DNA of 64,000 nucleotides from an uncultured Verrucomicrobiae bacterium (GTDB lineage: Bacteria; Verrucomicrobiota; Verrucomicrobiia; Limisphaerales; UBA1096). A program made the translations under genes and the position numbers. Position 1 is the stretch's first letter, and each line of letters starts with the position of its first letter. The stretch covers positions 39,496 to 103,495 of the forward strand of contig CALJHX010000019.1 of NCBI GenBank assembly GCA_937770485.1, read 5' to 3'. This document shows positions 1-10,200 of the stretch, piece after piece. The notes beneath the pieces were generated by a model. The model made no database searches. It was not told the origin of the DNA and worked only from the letters and a program-made list of their open reading frames with translations.

Positions 1-148
1 TCTGGCTGGTGTTGTTCATGCAGTAGATGCCATGCGCCTTCGTCTTGGCCTTGGCCAAGGCCGGCAACAACAGACCAGCCAAAATGGCGATGATCGCGAT
101 CACCACAAGCAACTCAATCAGAGTGAAACCGCCTTTTTTGTTTTTCAT
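1..148 (-). CDS. Type II-like pseudopilin, 5' part (runs off left edge)
   Basis: The frame opens with ATG at 148 and stays open to the window edge, giving the first 49 residues. It starts [14 protein letters not shown] and continues with a hydrophobic helix ending in [10 protein letters not shown]. This is the class III signal of prepilins: a short basic leader, Gly before the mature Phe, Thr-Leu-Ile-Glu with the conserved Glu at mature position 5, then a membrane helix. Such proteins are cleaved by a prepilin peptidase and polymerise in the inner membrane as pseudopili of type II secretion systems. Only the N-terminus is in the window, so the subtype cannot be set. The next gene on the same strand is a second pseudopilin, 28 bases upstream. 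Confidence 0.85.
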   Translation of the reverse strand, partial: MKNKKGGFTLIELLVVIAIIAILAGLLLPALAKAKTKAHGIYCMNNTSQ

Positions 149-176
149 GACAAATTAATAGCGTGACATAAAATGT

Positions 177-1007
177 TCAGAGGGCGTTACCGCTTTTCCT
201 ATTAGTGGCATAGTGCTCCTTCATATACATGATATCCCGATTATCCGAATCTGAGAAACCAAAGCTGAAAGTACCAGCCCGCGATGCCGTTCCCACTGTC
301 CCTCTAGCTGCAGTTTTAGTCTTCGAAGAAAGCCATCTTTTTGTGGTCGCATGACCGTCCGCCCAACTTAAGGTGCTGTAGTCATTATGCCATGGGGCAA
401 CCGGATCAATCCAGCTATTACCTGCTCCCATACTAATAATCCACGACCCCATATTGTATTGCCGGGGATCGGATTCTTCTACGTAAATATACTTGTCTGA
501 TGGACTTCTTACGCTGGTAATTTTTTTGACAGATAGGCCCTGTTGTTCCCCATTCATGCCTCCTGCGCCGGAATAACTGACATAAGTCAAAGTTGGTGAT
601 TTGGAGTTAATCCGTTTATCTCCTGGGCAGTGGTACACCCCAGTATCACCTGTATGTGGAAAAAGTAACCCCTGACGAAGCCCCTCCTTCTCTTCCTCTA
701 TCTCGCGCTGTCTAGAAGATATTTTCCCCATTTGCTGCGCCCTCTCTCGGGGTATCGGCTGAGGCCCCCACCACCAATCACCTCGGCTGTAGGTTGACCC
801 TCCACAAAGCTTGTCATCGTTCTCCATCGCATACATCGTCCAAGCCAAAGCCAGCTGCTTTTGATTATTCTGACAGGCCGCACCCGTTGCCAGGCTTTTA
901 GATTTTGCCAGTGCAGGCAAGAGCAAGGCAGCCAAAATGGCAATGATCGCGATTACTACAAGTAGTTCTATGAGCGTAAAACCGGAGGAAGTGCGTTTTT
1001 TTTCCAT
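177..1007 (-). CDS. Pseudopilin with H-x9-DG C-terminal motif
   Basis: This 276-aa protein begins [18 protein letters not shown] with the prepilin methylation and cleavage signal, then a helix ending in [10 protein letters not shown]. Near the C-terminus the sequence [13 protein letters not shown] fits the H-x9-DG motif of the prepilin-processing-associated domain common in Planctomycetes, Verrucomicrobia and Lentisphaerae. Genomes of that group carry dozens of such proteins, most without assigned roles. The body has several Tyr/Trp-rich segments but no recognised enzyme domain. It lies directly upstream of the partial pseudopilin at 1-148 and has a weak AAGGAC Shine-Dalgarno before the ATG. 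Location is probably inner membrane and periplasm. The family call is firm; a specific function cannot be given. Confidence 0.9.
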   Translation of the reverse strand: MEKKRTSSGFTLIELLVVIAIIAILAALLLPALAKSKSLATGAACQNNQKQLALAWTMYAMENDDKLCGGSTYSRGDWWWGPQPIPRERAQQMGKISSRQREIEEEKEGLRQGLLFPHTGDTGVYHCPGDKRINSKSPTLTYVSYSGAGGMNGEQQGLSVKKITSVRSPSDKYIYVEESDPRQYNMGSWIISMGAGNSWIDPVAPWHNDYSTLSWADGHATTKRWLSSKTKTAARGTVGTASRAGTFSFGFSDSDNRDIMYMKEHYATNRKSGNAL

Positions 1008-1083
1008 AAGTCCTTTTAGTCCAAAGCAGCTGGTGAAACATGCCGCTTGGCCAAGCAGCTGTCAACCGTGAATCGGGTGAAAA

Positions 1084-1815
1084 TCAGAGATCCAGCGGGC
1101 CGATCATCTTGTCCCCTTCCATCTCGTAAATGCCCACCAAATAGTCGTTTTCGAGCACTTCGCCCACCTTCAACTGGCCCATGAGTGTGATCGACTGATC
1201 CATGATCGGCTGGACGCCATCGCCCGCCATCCGGATGTTAATCCACTCGTTGATCTTGGGCACGGTGCCGAAGCAGCACATCGACTGGTCCCGCATGATC
1301 AGCAGTTCCGTGACCAGTCCGTTCTCCACCTTGAGCGGCAGCATGAAGCCCCGGATTGCCACCGGCTTTTTGTCGAGCGACTTGATGCGAGCCGGGATTT
1401 GAGCGTTGAGTTTGGCCAACTCCACCTTATTGGTCACCGGGTCGAGCGGCACCTCGTACGCGAACGACGCCAGCTTGTCGAAGGAAACCCCCTCGTAACC
1501 GTCAATCAATTCGGGCAGCAAAGCGTCCCCGGTCTCAACGATCGGCTGGACCAGCTCAACCGAATTTTTGGGGGGCTCCGCAGCGGCAGTCAGCGGCGCT
1601 TCATCGACTGGAAGCTTGGCTTCCGGCTTCGGCTCATCCTCCTCGATCAACTCGATGCCTCCACTCAGGCTGTCGAGTTCATCCTGTGTGGGAGTCGGTG
1701 GCTCCGGGCTTGGTTTGTCGACAAAAACCTTGTACCCCGCAATCACGAACAACGCCGCAATCACGGCCTTAAGCACGTATCCTTTCCAGAAGCTCGGTTT
1801 TTCCTGTGTGCTCAT
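1084..1815 (-). CDS. Membrane-anchored DUF3299 protein
   Basis: This 243-aa protein has a short cytoplasmic start, one transmembrane helix at about residues 13-32, and an acidic Pro/Glu-rich linker to about residue 100. The C-terminal domain carries VAIRGFMLPL, a Met-Cys-Cys-Phe-Gly segment and a Pro-Lys-Ile-Asn-Glu stretch, the pattern of DUF3299. DUF3299 proteins are often encoded beside an FtsX-type permease, a LolD-type ATPase and a His-rich periplasmic protein, as in zinc-regulated operons of Vibrio and relatives. Here it is the last gene of that arrangement, one base after the lipoprotein gene stop. The paired cysteines could bind metal, but that is inference. The fold assignment is confident and the function is not known. 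Confidence 0.8.
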   Translation of the reverse strand: MSTQEKPSFWKGYVLKAVIAALFVIAGYKVFVDKPSPEPPTPTQDELDSLSGGIELIEEDEPKPEAKLPVDEAPLTAAAEPPKNSVELVQPIVETGDALLPELIDGYEGVSFDKLASFAYEVPLDPVTNKVELAKLNAQIPARIKSLDKKPVAIRGFMLPLKVENGLVTELLIMRDQSMCCFGTVPKINEWINIRMAGDGVQPIMDQSITLMGQLKVGEVLENDYLVGIYEMEGDKMIGPLDL

Positions 1816-1816
1816 T

Positions 1817-2284
1817 TCAGTTACCCTTCGGATAGTTGAACGCTATGTTTCGATAGACCGTGCCCCGAACGCTCACCTCTGGCAAGACCGCATCGAACGA
1901 CCCTGCGCCAGCCAGCCAATCGGCCCTGGCCACGAACTGTGACGTGTCGCCGACGGTCTCGCCGGTGCCGGCGTTGGCCACCGCCGCGAAGATCAGCTTG
2001 GCCTCACCATCCGGCAGCTTGGCCAAGACCACGAACGACTCCGCCTTGATGCGTAGATACTGCTCCATGTGCGGCTTGAAAAACCAGGCAGTGACCGTTC
2101 CCGCCTCAGCATCCACCAGAAACTCGATGTGCGCCTCCTCGTCACCCAACGTCACACCAGCGCCACCATGCGGCGGATCGTGATGGTGCGGCCCGGCTTC
2201 CGAGTGGTCGTGGCCACCGCCGCACCCCGCTTGGCCAAGCGCAACCAAGGATGCGAGAATCATCCAACATATCAACTTAATCAT
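1817..2284 (-). CDS. His-rich putative lipoprotein (metal-binding candidate)
   Basis: This 155-aa protein starts with a basic-hydrophobic signal and a probable lipobox ending Gly-Gln-Ala-Gly-Cys at residues 17-21; Gln at -3 is unusual, so lipidation is likely but not certain. Right after the Cys comes a flexible segment with seven histidines among Asp, Gly and Pro, typical of periplasmic metal-scavenging proteins. The rest is a small beta-rich domain I do not recognise. The gene sits between the permease (3 bases upstream) and the DUF3299 gene (1 base downstream), so it is probably co-transcribed. I infer that it delivers a divalent metal, perhaps zinc, to the complex. No metal-responsive operator could be identified. 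Confidence 0.7.
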   Translation of the reverse strand: MIKLICWMILASLVALGQAGCGGGHDHSEAGPHHHDPPHGGAGVTLGDEEAHIEFLVDAEAGTVTAWFFKPHMEQYLRIKAESFVVLAKLPDGEAKLIFAAVANAGTGETVGDTSQFVARADWLAGAGSFDAVLPEVSVRGTVYRNIAFNYPKGN

Positions 2285-3483
2285 CGCTCAGGAAATGGGG
2301 GTCAGGTTTTCGGCCACATCAGTGCGGTACGCCTTGGCCGCCGGGACCAGCCCGGCCAACGCGCCCAGACCCAGCATCGCCAACGGTGCCCAGACCATCA
2401 CTGGTTGAAACTCCAGCGGGTTGAGCACAATGCCGGTTTCCTGGCGGATAAACCAGGCGGCAGCGCTCATGATCACATAATACACCCCAAACCCGGCCAC
2501 CGCGCCCAGCGCCGCAATGCCGCTGGCCTCCAGCACTACGATGGCAAAAATCGTCGATCGACGGGCGCCCAGCGCTCGCAGAATCGCGATCTCACGGCGG
2601 CGCTCGTTCATCGAGTTGTAGATGCTTGCGAGGATCGATCCCGCCGCCACCAGCGCCACGAGAAACGCCACGGCCCGGAGCACCATCTCGACCGGGGCAA
2701 TCTTGTTGAACAGCTTCGACATTGTATCGGCGATGGGCCAGGCGAACGTCATCACGTCGCCCTGCATGTTGAACTCCTGGTTCATCATCATGCCGCTGCT
2801 TTTGCCGCGCAGTTTCACCAGCACGGCGCTCACGTCCGACGCCGTCTCGGCGTTATGCCCCTCCATGTTTTGCAACCCGGCGATCGGGATCCAGATCACC
2901 CGGTCCGCCGGCGTGTTGCTCTGTTCCATGACACCCGACACGACATACGTCTCCGCATGCTGTTTGTTCTTCTCAAAAATCAGGCCATGATACGGATGAA
3001 ACGTGTCGCCTACTTTCAGCTTAAGCCGTTCGGCGGCGAAACTACCCACCACCGCTTGTTTCTTACTCGGGTTGAACAGGTAACCGGAACGCACGGCGTA
3101 CTTTTTGCCTTCGCGATACTCAACATCGAACAGATTCGTCGTCACGCCGACCAAGCGGTAACCGTAGTAATTATCCCCTACCGCGATCGGCACTGCAGTA
3201 GCCACGCGCCGGTCGTCGGCGATCCGTTCGTACTGCACCCACGACAGGTTGCCCGGCGACGACTCGAGATGAAAAATGGAGTTAAGCACGAGTTGCAGCT
3301 TGGAACCGCGCGCGCCAAACACGCCGTCAAAGCCGGAGTCAACCCCTGTAAAGTTTGCGCGTGCTTGATCCTTGACCACCCACACGCTCATCAGCAGTCC
3401 ACTGGCCAGCGCAATCGAGAATGCGGTGATCACCGTGGACAGCATGTGCTGCCGCAGGCTGCGCAGGACGATTTGCAACAGGC

Positions 3484-4176
<693 letters not shown>

Positions 4177-4191
4177 CAGCGCGAGGATCCA

Positions 4192-4215
4192 GTTTCAAGT
4201 TTCAAGTTTCAAGTT
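4192..4215. repeat. Short heptamer tandem repeat
   Basis: Three copies of the 7-base unit GTTTCAA lie end to end just upstream of the ATPase gene. The rest of the 4177-4347 spacer holds no open frame with a start and no clear promoter. The array could affect expression of the operon start, but nothing shows this directly. Confidence 0.6.
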
Positions 4216-4347
4216 TTCATTAGAAATAAACGCAGAGAGCGGGGAGGCGCGGAGGGCCATCAGAGAGAAATCCCAGCTTCTTCCTGTTGATTCGCGGTTT
4301 TAAGAAGTTTCCGGTCTCAAGTGGGCAAAGGCCGCTTGGGCACAAAA

Positions 4348-4374
4348 AAAGCCCTTCCAAAACGGAAGGGCTTT
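4348..4374 (-). terminator. Rho-independent terminator of the porin gene
   Basis: GCCCTTCC pairs with GGAAGGGC around a five-base loop, and three further A-T pairs extend the stem. On the minus strand the hairpin is followed by a run of seven T. It lies about 25 bases after the porin stop codon. Confidence 0.85.
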
Positions 4375-4398
4375 GTAATCCAACTTGGTTGGATTAAA

Positions 4399-5439
4399 TT
4401 AGAATTGGTAGAACAGATTTAAACCAAGCCCATTACTTGAGCCATGGTCTCTATCGCCCGTTTCATTGTTGAGCTCCAAACGAGTTAGAACATTATCCCA
4501 TATGGAATATCCCAAGGTAGCTGTCCACATAGAGGTAGAATCTCCATCGGTGCCATCGAGGGTGTCATAACGAAGAGCCAATGAAATACTATCACTAGTA
4601 TCCCAAACCGCGTAAAGGGCAACTGCATCAGCTTCATCGCCAGCTTCACCCGCATACTCACGATCGTCGTAAGAAACTCCCAACGAAACTCCCTCTATTG
4701 GACTAGCCATAGAAGCGCCAACATAGAAGAGCGTATCCTCGTCGTCACCAGTACCCTCTGTATAACCAACGTAAGCTGTACTACCAGCTAGGAAGCCCAA
4801 GCTGTCAGGTGCAGTGATCGAAAGACCCGCAAGTAGCGCGAAGTCGGTTGTGTCTCCGTTGTGAAGACCACTAGTGGAGTCAAAGGCATTAGCCAATCCA
4901 ATAGACGCATCTATACCATCAACCAAGGACGTAGAGACCAATAAACCAGTGTGGGTGAACGGCTCCAAATCATAACCGTAAGAACGGCTAACATTTGGGT
5001 TAGAACCACTAGCTTCAACCTCGTAGCCAACAATTGTGTCAAACAGACCTAAGGTCAGATCAACCCCATTGCCAAATGGCAGGTTCAAACCAATATTGGC
5101 GTTCTTGATGTGGAAGTCATCTCCCTCAGTTGAGAAGTCGGCAGCACGTTGACCCAATAGCAACTCCACATTGAAGCCTGCATTGTAGTCGCCATCACCA
5201 AGCGGGCTACTGATAGCCAAGCTTGCGCCGTTTGCGTTGAATCCTTCATCACCTGTATGATGGCTATCAGCCAATTTATTACCTGAGCTAAGGCTTCCAT
5301 TATAAGAAGCCTCAACTGAGCCGCTAATGACGGTTGACGACATAGCCGTCAACACGCTGTTTTCCTCTGCCTGAGCAGTCGAAGCGAGACTGACAACGCC
5401 AGCGGCGGCCAGACCCATAGTCCATTTGTTCATTTTCAT
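4399..5439 (-). CDS. Outer-membrane porin, BBP2/OmpL-like beta-barrel
   Basis: This 346-aa protein has a clear signal peptide (about residues 1-24, cleaved after AQA) and then alternating beta strands. It ends in FYQF, with the terminal Phe required by the BAM machinery. The central block IVGYEV, then SRSYGY and EPFTHTGL, matches the hallmark of BBP2 (OmpL-like) putative porins of Planctomycetes, Verrucomicrobia and Acidobacteria. The barrel is strongly acidic. An AGGAGG Shine-Dalgarno at 5451-5456 fixes the ATG at 5439. It is a single-gene unit with its own promoter candidate, structured leader and terminator, as expected for an abundant outer-membrane protein. It probably forms a general or nutrient-specific diffusion pore; the substrate is unknown. 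Confidence 0.82.
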   Translation of the reverse strand: MKMNKWTMGLAAAGVVSLASTAQAEENSVLTAMSSTVISGSVEASYNGSLSSGNKLADSHHTGDEGFNANGASLAISSPLGDGDYNAGFNVELLLGQRAADFSTEGDDFHIKNANIGLNLPFGNGVDLTLGLFDTIVGYEVEASGSNPNVSRSYGYDLEPFTHTGLLVSTSLVDGIDASIGLANAFDSTSGLHNGDTTDFALLAGLSITAPDSLGFLAGSTAYVGYTEGTGDDEDTLFYVGASMASPIEGVSLGVSYDDREYAGEAGDEADAVALYAVWDTSDSISLALRYDTLDGTDGDSTSMWTATLGYSIWDNVLTRLELNNETGDRDHGSSNGLGLNLFYQF

Positions 5440-5488
5440 TTTGTTCAGTTCCTCCTGAGAACTAGTTTGTTTTTGTTTACGTAAACCA

Positions 5489-5553
5489 CACCGGCTTTCA
5501 CCGGTGCCTTGAGGGGTTACAACCGGTTACCCCTCGCACGCTCAGAAGAGCGT
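5489..5553 (-). promoter_or_regulatory. Porin mRNA leader with three successive hairpins
   Basis: Three inverted repeats follow one another within 65 bases: ACGCTC/GAGCGT at 5538-5553, GAGGGGT/ACCCCTC at 5511-5535, and CACCGG/CCGGTG at 5489-5506. All lie between the candidate promoter and the Shine-Dalgarno of the porin gene, so they would fold in its 5' untranslated RNA. They may stabilise the mRNA or bind a regulator. Confidence 0.5.
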
Positions 5554-5564
5554 ACTTGCCGTTA

Positions 5565-5593
5565 AAATTAGTGACGCGAATGAGTAGGGGCAA
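5565..5593 (-). promoter_or_regulatory. Candidate sigma70-type promoter of the porin gene
   Basis: On the minus strand TTGCCC and TAATTT are separated by exactly 17 bases, about 125 bases before the porin ATG. Both hexamers match the consensus only partly. The stretch from here to 5915 shows no further gene; it is AT-rich with no supported feature. Confidence 0.35.
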
Positions 5594-5915
5594 GCGTTTT
5601 TATTGGTTTTTTTACAGAAATGTAGGTTTTTTTTGTTCAAATACGCAAAATACAGTCAAAAAAGGAGTTTTCATGTCGAAAACCTGTTAATTTCTTGTGA
5701 ATAAGAAGTTAAAAGATCTGCTCCTACAACAATTAGAAAATCACGTTCTAGTGGGGACACAACTTATTGTGCCTTCTATTGTCTGACACCACAACCAGCA
5801 GATTTGACTGATTATTTTTATAAAATATCTGGATAGTGTCAACAATGGGATTACCTCATTGCCTCCGGTTCATTGGCAATCTTGCAGTTGCGAGATAAAT
5901 CCTTAATTTGTCCGC

Positions 5916-6671
5916 GTGCAATTGGATTTTTTAGATGCCTTGCTGAAGCCGAGCACCGGAATTCATTCCATCTCTGAAACAGCCGTGATGATCGGCCAAT
6001 CCAAGTTGCCGTTGTTATGCGTTCGTAATAAACGGGCAAAGCGCTACATCATCAGACTTCTACCGGAACGAGTGCTCCGGGTTACAATTCCCCGTGGTGG
6101 CTCCAGAAAGGAGGCGCTCCATTTTGTGTCAAAAAACTCTGCCTGGGTGGAAAAACAGTTCTTGTCCATGCGCCTTCAGGATTCATTTTTGCCGAACGAT
6201 AAGAGCCAAGCAGTAGAAACGGTGCTCTTCAGAGGAAGGAGGGTACTGGCTCGTAGTGTGAGTGAGGATGAGAGCTTGGCCGGTTTCGCCAACCAACTTG
6301 ACAGGAGCTTCAGTGTAACAGGGAGTTCTCTCCGTGACGCAGTGGAGACAATGCTGCATCGCTTGGCCAAGGTGGAACTCCCCGAGACCACTTTCCGCTT
6401 GGCCAAGGTTCACGGGTTCTATCCTGGGCGAGTAACCATCCGAAGCCAGAAGACCCGCTGGGGCTCATGCTCCAGTACGGGTGCCATCTCTCTAAACTGG
6501 CGGTTGATTCAAGTGCCAGCTTTTGTCCGGGATTATGTCATCCTCCACGAGTTGGTTCATCTCCATCATTTGGATCATTCTACACGGTTTTGGGAGCGAT
6601 TGGCCAAGACTTGCCCAAATCTCAATGCTGCCGAAGCATGGCTCAAGCTGCACGGCAACAGGATCTGCTAA
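5916..6671 (+). CDS. YgjP-like (DUF45/M48-related) zinc metallopeptidase
   Basis: This 251-aa protein matches the YgjP-like metallopeptidase domain over most of its length. An N-terminal beta segment (KRYIIRLLPERVLRVTIPRGG) is followed by the conserved TRWGSCSSTGAISLNWRLI and the zinc site HELVH at residues 211-215. A further His (residue 221) precedes SxxFW, giving HExxHxxxxxHS. It is predicted to be soluble and cytoplasmic. The reported start is GTG with no visible Shine-Dalgarno; the ATG at 5988 (residue 25, MIGQSKL) is an equally good candidate because the family similarity begins after it. The gene stands alone on the plus strand. The in vivo substrate of the family is poorly known. Confidence 0.85.
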   Translation: MQLDFLDALLKPSTGIHSISETAVMIGQSKLPLLCVRNKRAKRYIIRLLPERVLRVTIPRGGSRKEALHFVSKNSAWVEKQFLSMRLQDSFLPNDKSQAVETVLFRGRRVLARSVSEDESLAGFANQLDRSFSVTGSSLRDAVETMLHRLAKVELPETTFRLAKVHGFYPGRVTIRSQKTRWGSCSSTGAISLNWRLIQVPAFVRDYVILHELVHLHHLDHSTRFWERLAKTCPNLNAAEAWLKLHGNRIC

Positions 6672-6715
6672 GGTTCAACCGGGTGGTGTTGCCCTTGGAC
6701 AGAAGTAGACTGGGC

Positions 6716-6746
6716 AAAAAAAACACCCGGATGAGTCATCCGGGTG
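6716..6746 (-). terminator. Rho-independent terminator after the giant MBG gene
   Basis: CACCCGGAT pairs with ATCCGGGTG around the loop GAGTC. On the minus strand it is followed by eight T, so it ends the transcript arriving from 18462-6771. It also lies 50 bases after the convergent metallopeptidase gene, but the T-run is weak in that direction. Confidence 0.85.
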
Positions 6747-6770
6747 CTTCGTTTAATTTCTACTAGAGCT

Positions 6771-7211
6771 TTATTCCTTTACGCGAACCAAGCGGAAGAA
6801 GGCCTTTGTTCCGCAATTCTTCTCAACGTGGATTCCTTTACCCACTGTGGATGGAATGGACTCCCAAGCGCCGCCCCTGCAGTCGCTATTACGCTCCAGT
6901 ATCAAGCCGGGTGAACCAGGCCAGATCACATAAAGGTCTTCGCCCCTCTGGAATATCTGGTTCACTGCCATCTTGGCAATATCCGATTCTCCGATCGCAG
7001 GTGCTGAATAAAGAGTGTAGGTCCAACTCCTGGTCAGTACGCGGTCTCCGCCCACCGGCTCAAAACTAAAAGTCACGTTCATTGCATTGTCAGCTCCGGG
7101 TGCCAATGTATCGTATCCGAGGAACAAACCAGGGATGGTGTTTTGGTCACCATTTTCAACTAGATCAACAATGGCCTGCATCGCCTCGTATAGTGGTTTT
7201 CTTTGTAGCAT
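6771..7211 (-). CDS. C-terminal end of the giant MBG protein, out of frame
   Basis: This 146-aa frame overlaps the end of the giant gene at 7165-7211 in the +1 phase and has no signal peptide or Shine-Dalgarno. It ends in AFFRLVRVKE, the same FYR-type ending seen on the other large exported proteins in this window, which the 3,765-aa frame lacks. If one A is removed from the run in AAAGAAAACC, the upstream frame reads NATKKPLYEAMQ and joins this frame without a break. I therefore read it as the true C-terminus of the 7165-18462 protein, displaced by a single-base frameshift. Sequencing error, mutation or slippage cannot be told apart here. Confidence 0.75.
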   Translation of the reverse strand: MLQRKPLYEAMQAIVDLVENGDQNTIPGLFLGYDTLAPGADNAMNVTFSFEPVGGDRVLTRSWTYTLYSAPAIGESDIAKMAVNQIFQRGEDLYVIWPGSPGLILERNSDCRGGAWESIPSTVGKGIHVEKNCGTKAFFRLVRVKE

Positions 7212-10200
7212 TTGCCGTTACATCTACTCCATTGATGAGGATCGAAGCTGTTGCAAGGTCAATTTTATCCCACCCATCCTTCAATAGTCCTCCGCCAAGT
7301 GACCAAATTTTGACTTGGTGGGTGATGGCTGATGTGGTCGAGCCCGCGGCGGGGGATTTCAGTATAATGCTCGGCATTGCGAACACCTTGACCTCAGCAG
7401 ATTCCTCCGCAGTGGCGCCATTGGAAGCAGTTATAACAACGGAGTAACTACCCGCTGTATCTTTTTTAACATTGCTCAACACGTAGTTTGCACCAGTCTT
7501 GCCGTCAATGTTGGCTCCGTCTTTCTTCCACTGATAAGTAATATCCCCAGGACCATAGCCAACAGCACTGAGAGTGACTGACTCGCCTGCTTCAAGTTCC
7601 GAACTGATCGGGGTGGTCGTAAATCCGGATTCCATCACCCAGTCAATCGCCTGCTCAACTTTAGCAGCATCAGCTGAAGAGGAGAGAAAAGCCCTCCGAT
7701 CCGGAACAGTCGTACCGCTTGGCAGTGACGATCCTTCTAAGAATGTAGATCCATCAGCAACACCCCAGTCTGTCTGGAGGCCTGTGTTGACTACCACAAC
7801 CGGAAGACTCGCTGACTCGAGGAAGTTAACGTCAACACCCGCAGTAACCTTGGCACCGAAATTATCGATCAACTCCGAATCAGTATCTCTGTAAGTTCTC
7901 CAAGCTTGAGCAACCAGTCTAGCGTTGAAATCTGAACCCTCATTAACACTGCTAGTCTGGTAAGTCGCCCAACCGGCTTCATCCTTTTGCCAGAAATCAT
8001 CTAGACTGCTGCCGACGACATCGATACCACCCAGAACAAGAGCGGCCCTGTTACCAACGTTGAGCTCATTTCCGCTCACCCCGGTGAACTCAACAGTCCA
8101 AGTCACCGTGTCTGGCAAATCCACCTTGATCCCGGATACCCGGTAGGTGTTCAAGCCTGCTGACAAAGTAATCGGGTCACTCGTAAATAAGAGTGTTCCT
8201 GGAGTCTTTGAATCATAGTTTGCCGTAGCATTCTCTCCATCATTGGCATAAACACGCAATGTCGCGAAAGGAGGCGGCAACGCTGTGACAGCTTCCACGC
8301 CAACAACAGCTTCTACTGCATCCACTGCATCCACTGCCACTACTGCCACCACCTCTTCCACCGCTGCTTTTGCTGGCGATTTTAAGTCACCAACATTCTT
8401 ACCCGCCGGCAAAGTAGCAGCATTTAAATAATAAGTTGCTTCGACAGCTGCAGATGCTGCCACTGCTGTTACTCCTACCACAGCTTCTACTGCTGTCACT
8501 GCTGCCACTGCTGTCACTGCTGCCACTGCTGCACGTGGAGCAGGAGATGAAGTGATCTCTGCGTAGGCCTCGAATTCAATCTCATTCAGCGAACGACCGC
8601 TCCCAGCTAGATTGATTTCATCGCCAAACTCAGTTCCAGTCTTGTAATAAGCCTCATAAACCCCTTGTGTAGAGTTGTAAATTACATCCCCACTATTGAT
8701 CCAGAAATCGTCGAAACTGGATCCAGTCGTGACAGGATTATTATAGACCAAACCAGCGCGATCGCCTTCTGTATTGGCCACACCCGAAAATTGAACAGTC
8801 CAAGTGATCGTGTCAGGCACTTCTATTAGAAGATCACTCACATTCACACTATTGAAGCCTGCCGCTATTGCAAATGGATCACTCTCATAAAGCATCGTTC
8901 CTGGTTGCTTACTGACAGAAGTAGGATTCCCTCCGTCGTTGGCATAAATCCGGACAACGGCTTTCTCATCACCTTCAGCTGTGAAGTCACCGAAATACTC
9001 AAAGGACAAACTGTCGAGCAAGCGGTTATTTAACCCCAATTTCACCTCGTCACCGAACTCCTTGACGCTAGCAAAATAGGCACCAACTGTGGCGGTGTTC
9101 TCGTAAACCGTTGCACCGGCGGTGGCAACACTAGGCGAAACAACAACCATGAGCCTACCATCAAGTGTCGCTAAACTAGTACTGGCGGCGGTGGCCGTCA
9201 CCACATCGTAACCCTTGGATGAAAGTATACCCTTAATTGCCGAGTCGCTGGCAGACAAGGCGTCCACTCCGGTAACCAGTACAACCTCATCACCTCGGGC
9301 ACTCACCTTAACCACGTAGCTGATTTCCTTGTAACGATCCTTCGCTAAGGCAGTCGCATCAGTTGCAATCATCTTATAGGTTCCTGAATTACCTGCTTGC
9401 ACAGACCCCAAGTCCAAGGAAACGGATGTAGCCCCTTCAATAGCAGCGTCGTTTTTGTACCACTGAATCGTAATGTTCTCACCTGACACTCTACCGTTAA
9501 GAACTGTAGAATCACCAACCGTAGCTTCAACATCACCTCCAACATCGATGATCGAAAAACTACTAACCCAATTAACCGCAGCAACCAACAAGGCGCCACC
9601 TTCAGCCGTCATATTGCCTAGATCAGCTGTCTGGATAGCAAGATTCACTCTTCTGCCCGCTGCTTCAATCCCACCAGCCATTGAAGAACCTGTGTCGTAT
9701 CCGTAAACCCCAGCCTGATGTGATGCACTACCCGCTGTGGCAATTATTACTGCTGATGCGCTGGGAGTACCCCAATTAAGGGTACCTGCTGAACTGAGAA
9801 TCGTCTGTGCCCCGGCAGCAACTCCGCCGGCTAGTGGATGATCAGCGTCAACAATTACAATCTGGCTAGCGGTACTAATAGTTCCCGCAAGTTCATCTCG
9901 TGTACCAATAAAACCTAAGGCATACTGAGCTGAACCGTCTAAGTTAATGACAGGAGCTGTGGTCCCAGCATATTTTCCAGCCCATGTGTCATCCTTCAAA
10001 CTTGAAGAAATCACAACAAAAGAATAGTGCCTTGGGTCAATACCATTCATTTCATAATTGGGGCCTTGATATGATACATTGTGACCTTGCGACTCAAGTA
10101 AAGCTCCAAGAGCATAGTCAGCTAGAGTTGTATCAGAGGGATTCGTAACATCTCTAGGCTCTTCAGAAATACTGTTATCAATCAACTCAACTTCTGCGAT

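Noticed and set aside
1..1007. The two pseudopilin frames as one frameshifted gene
   Set aside because: Each has its own complete prepilin signal and start, so they are separate genes.
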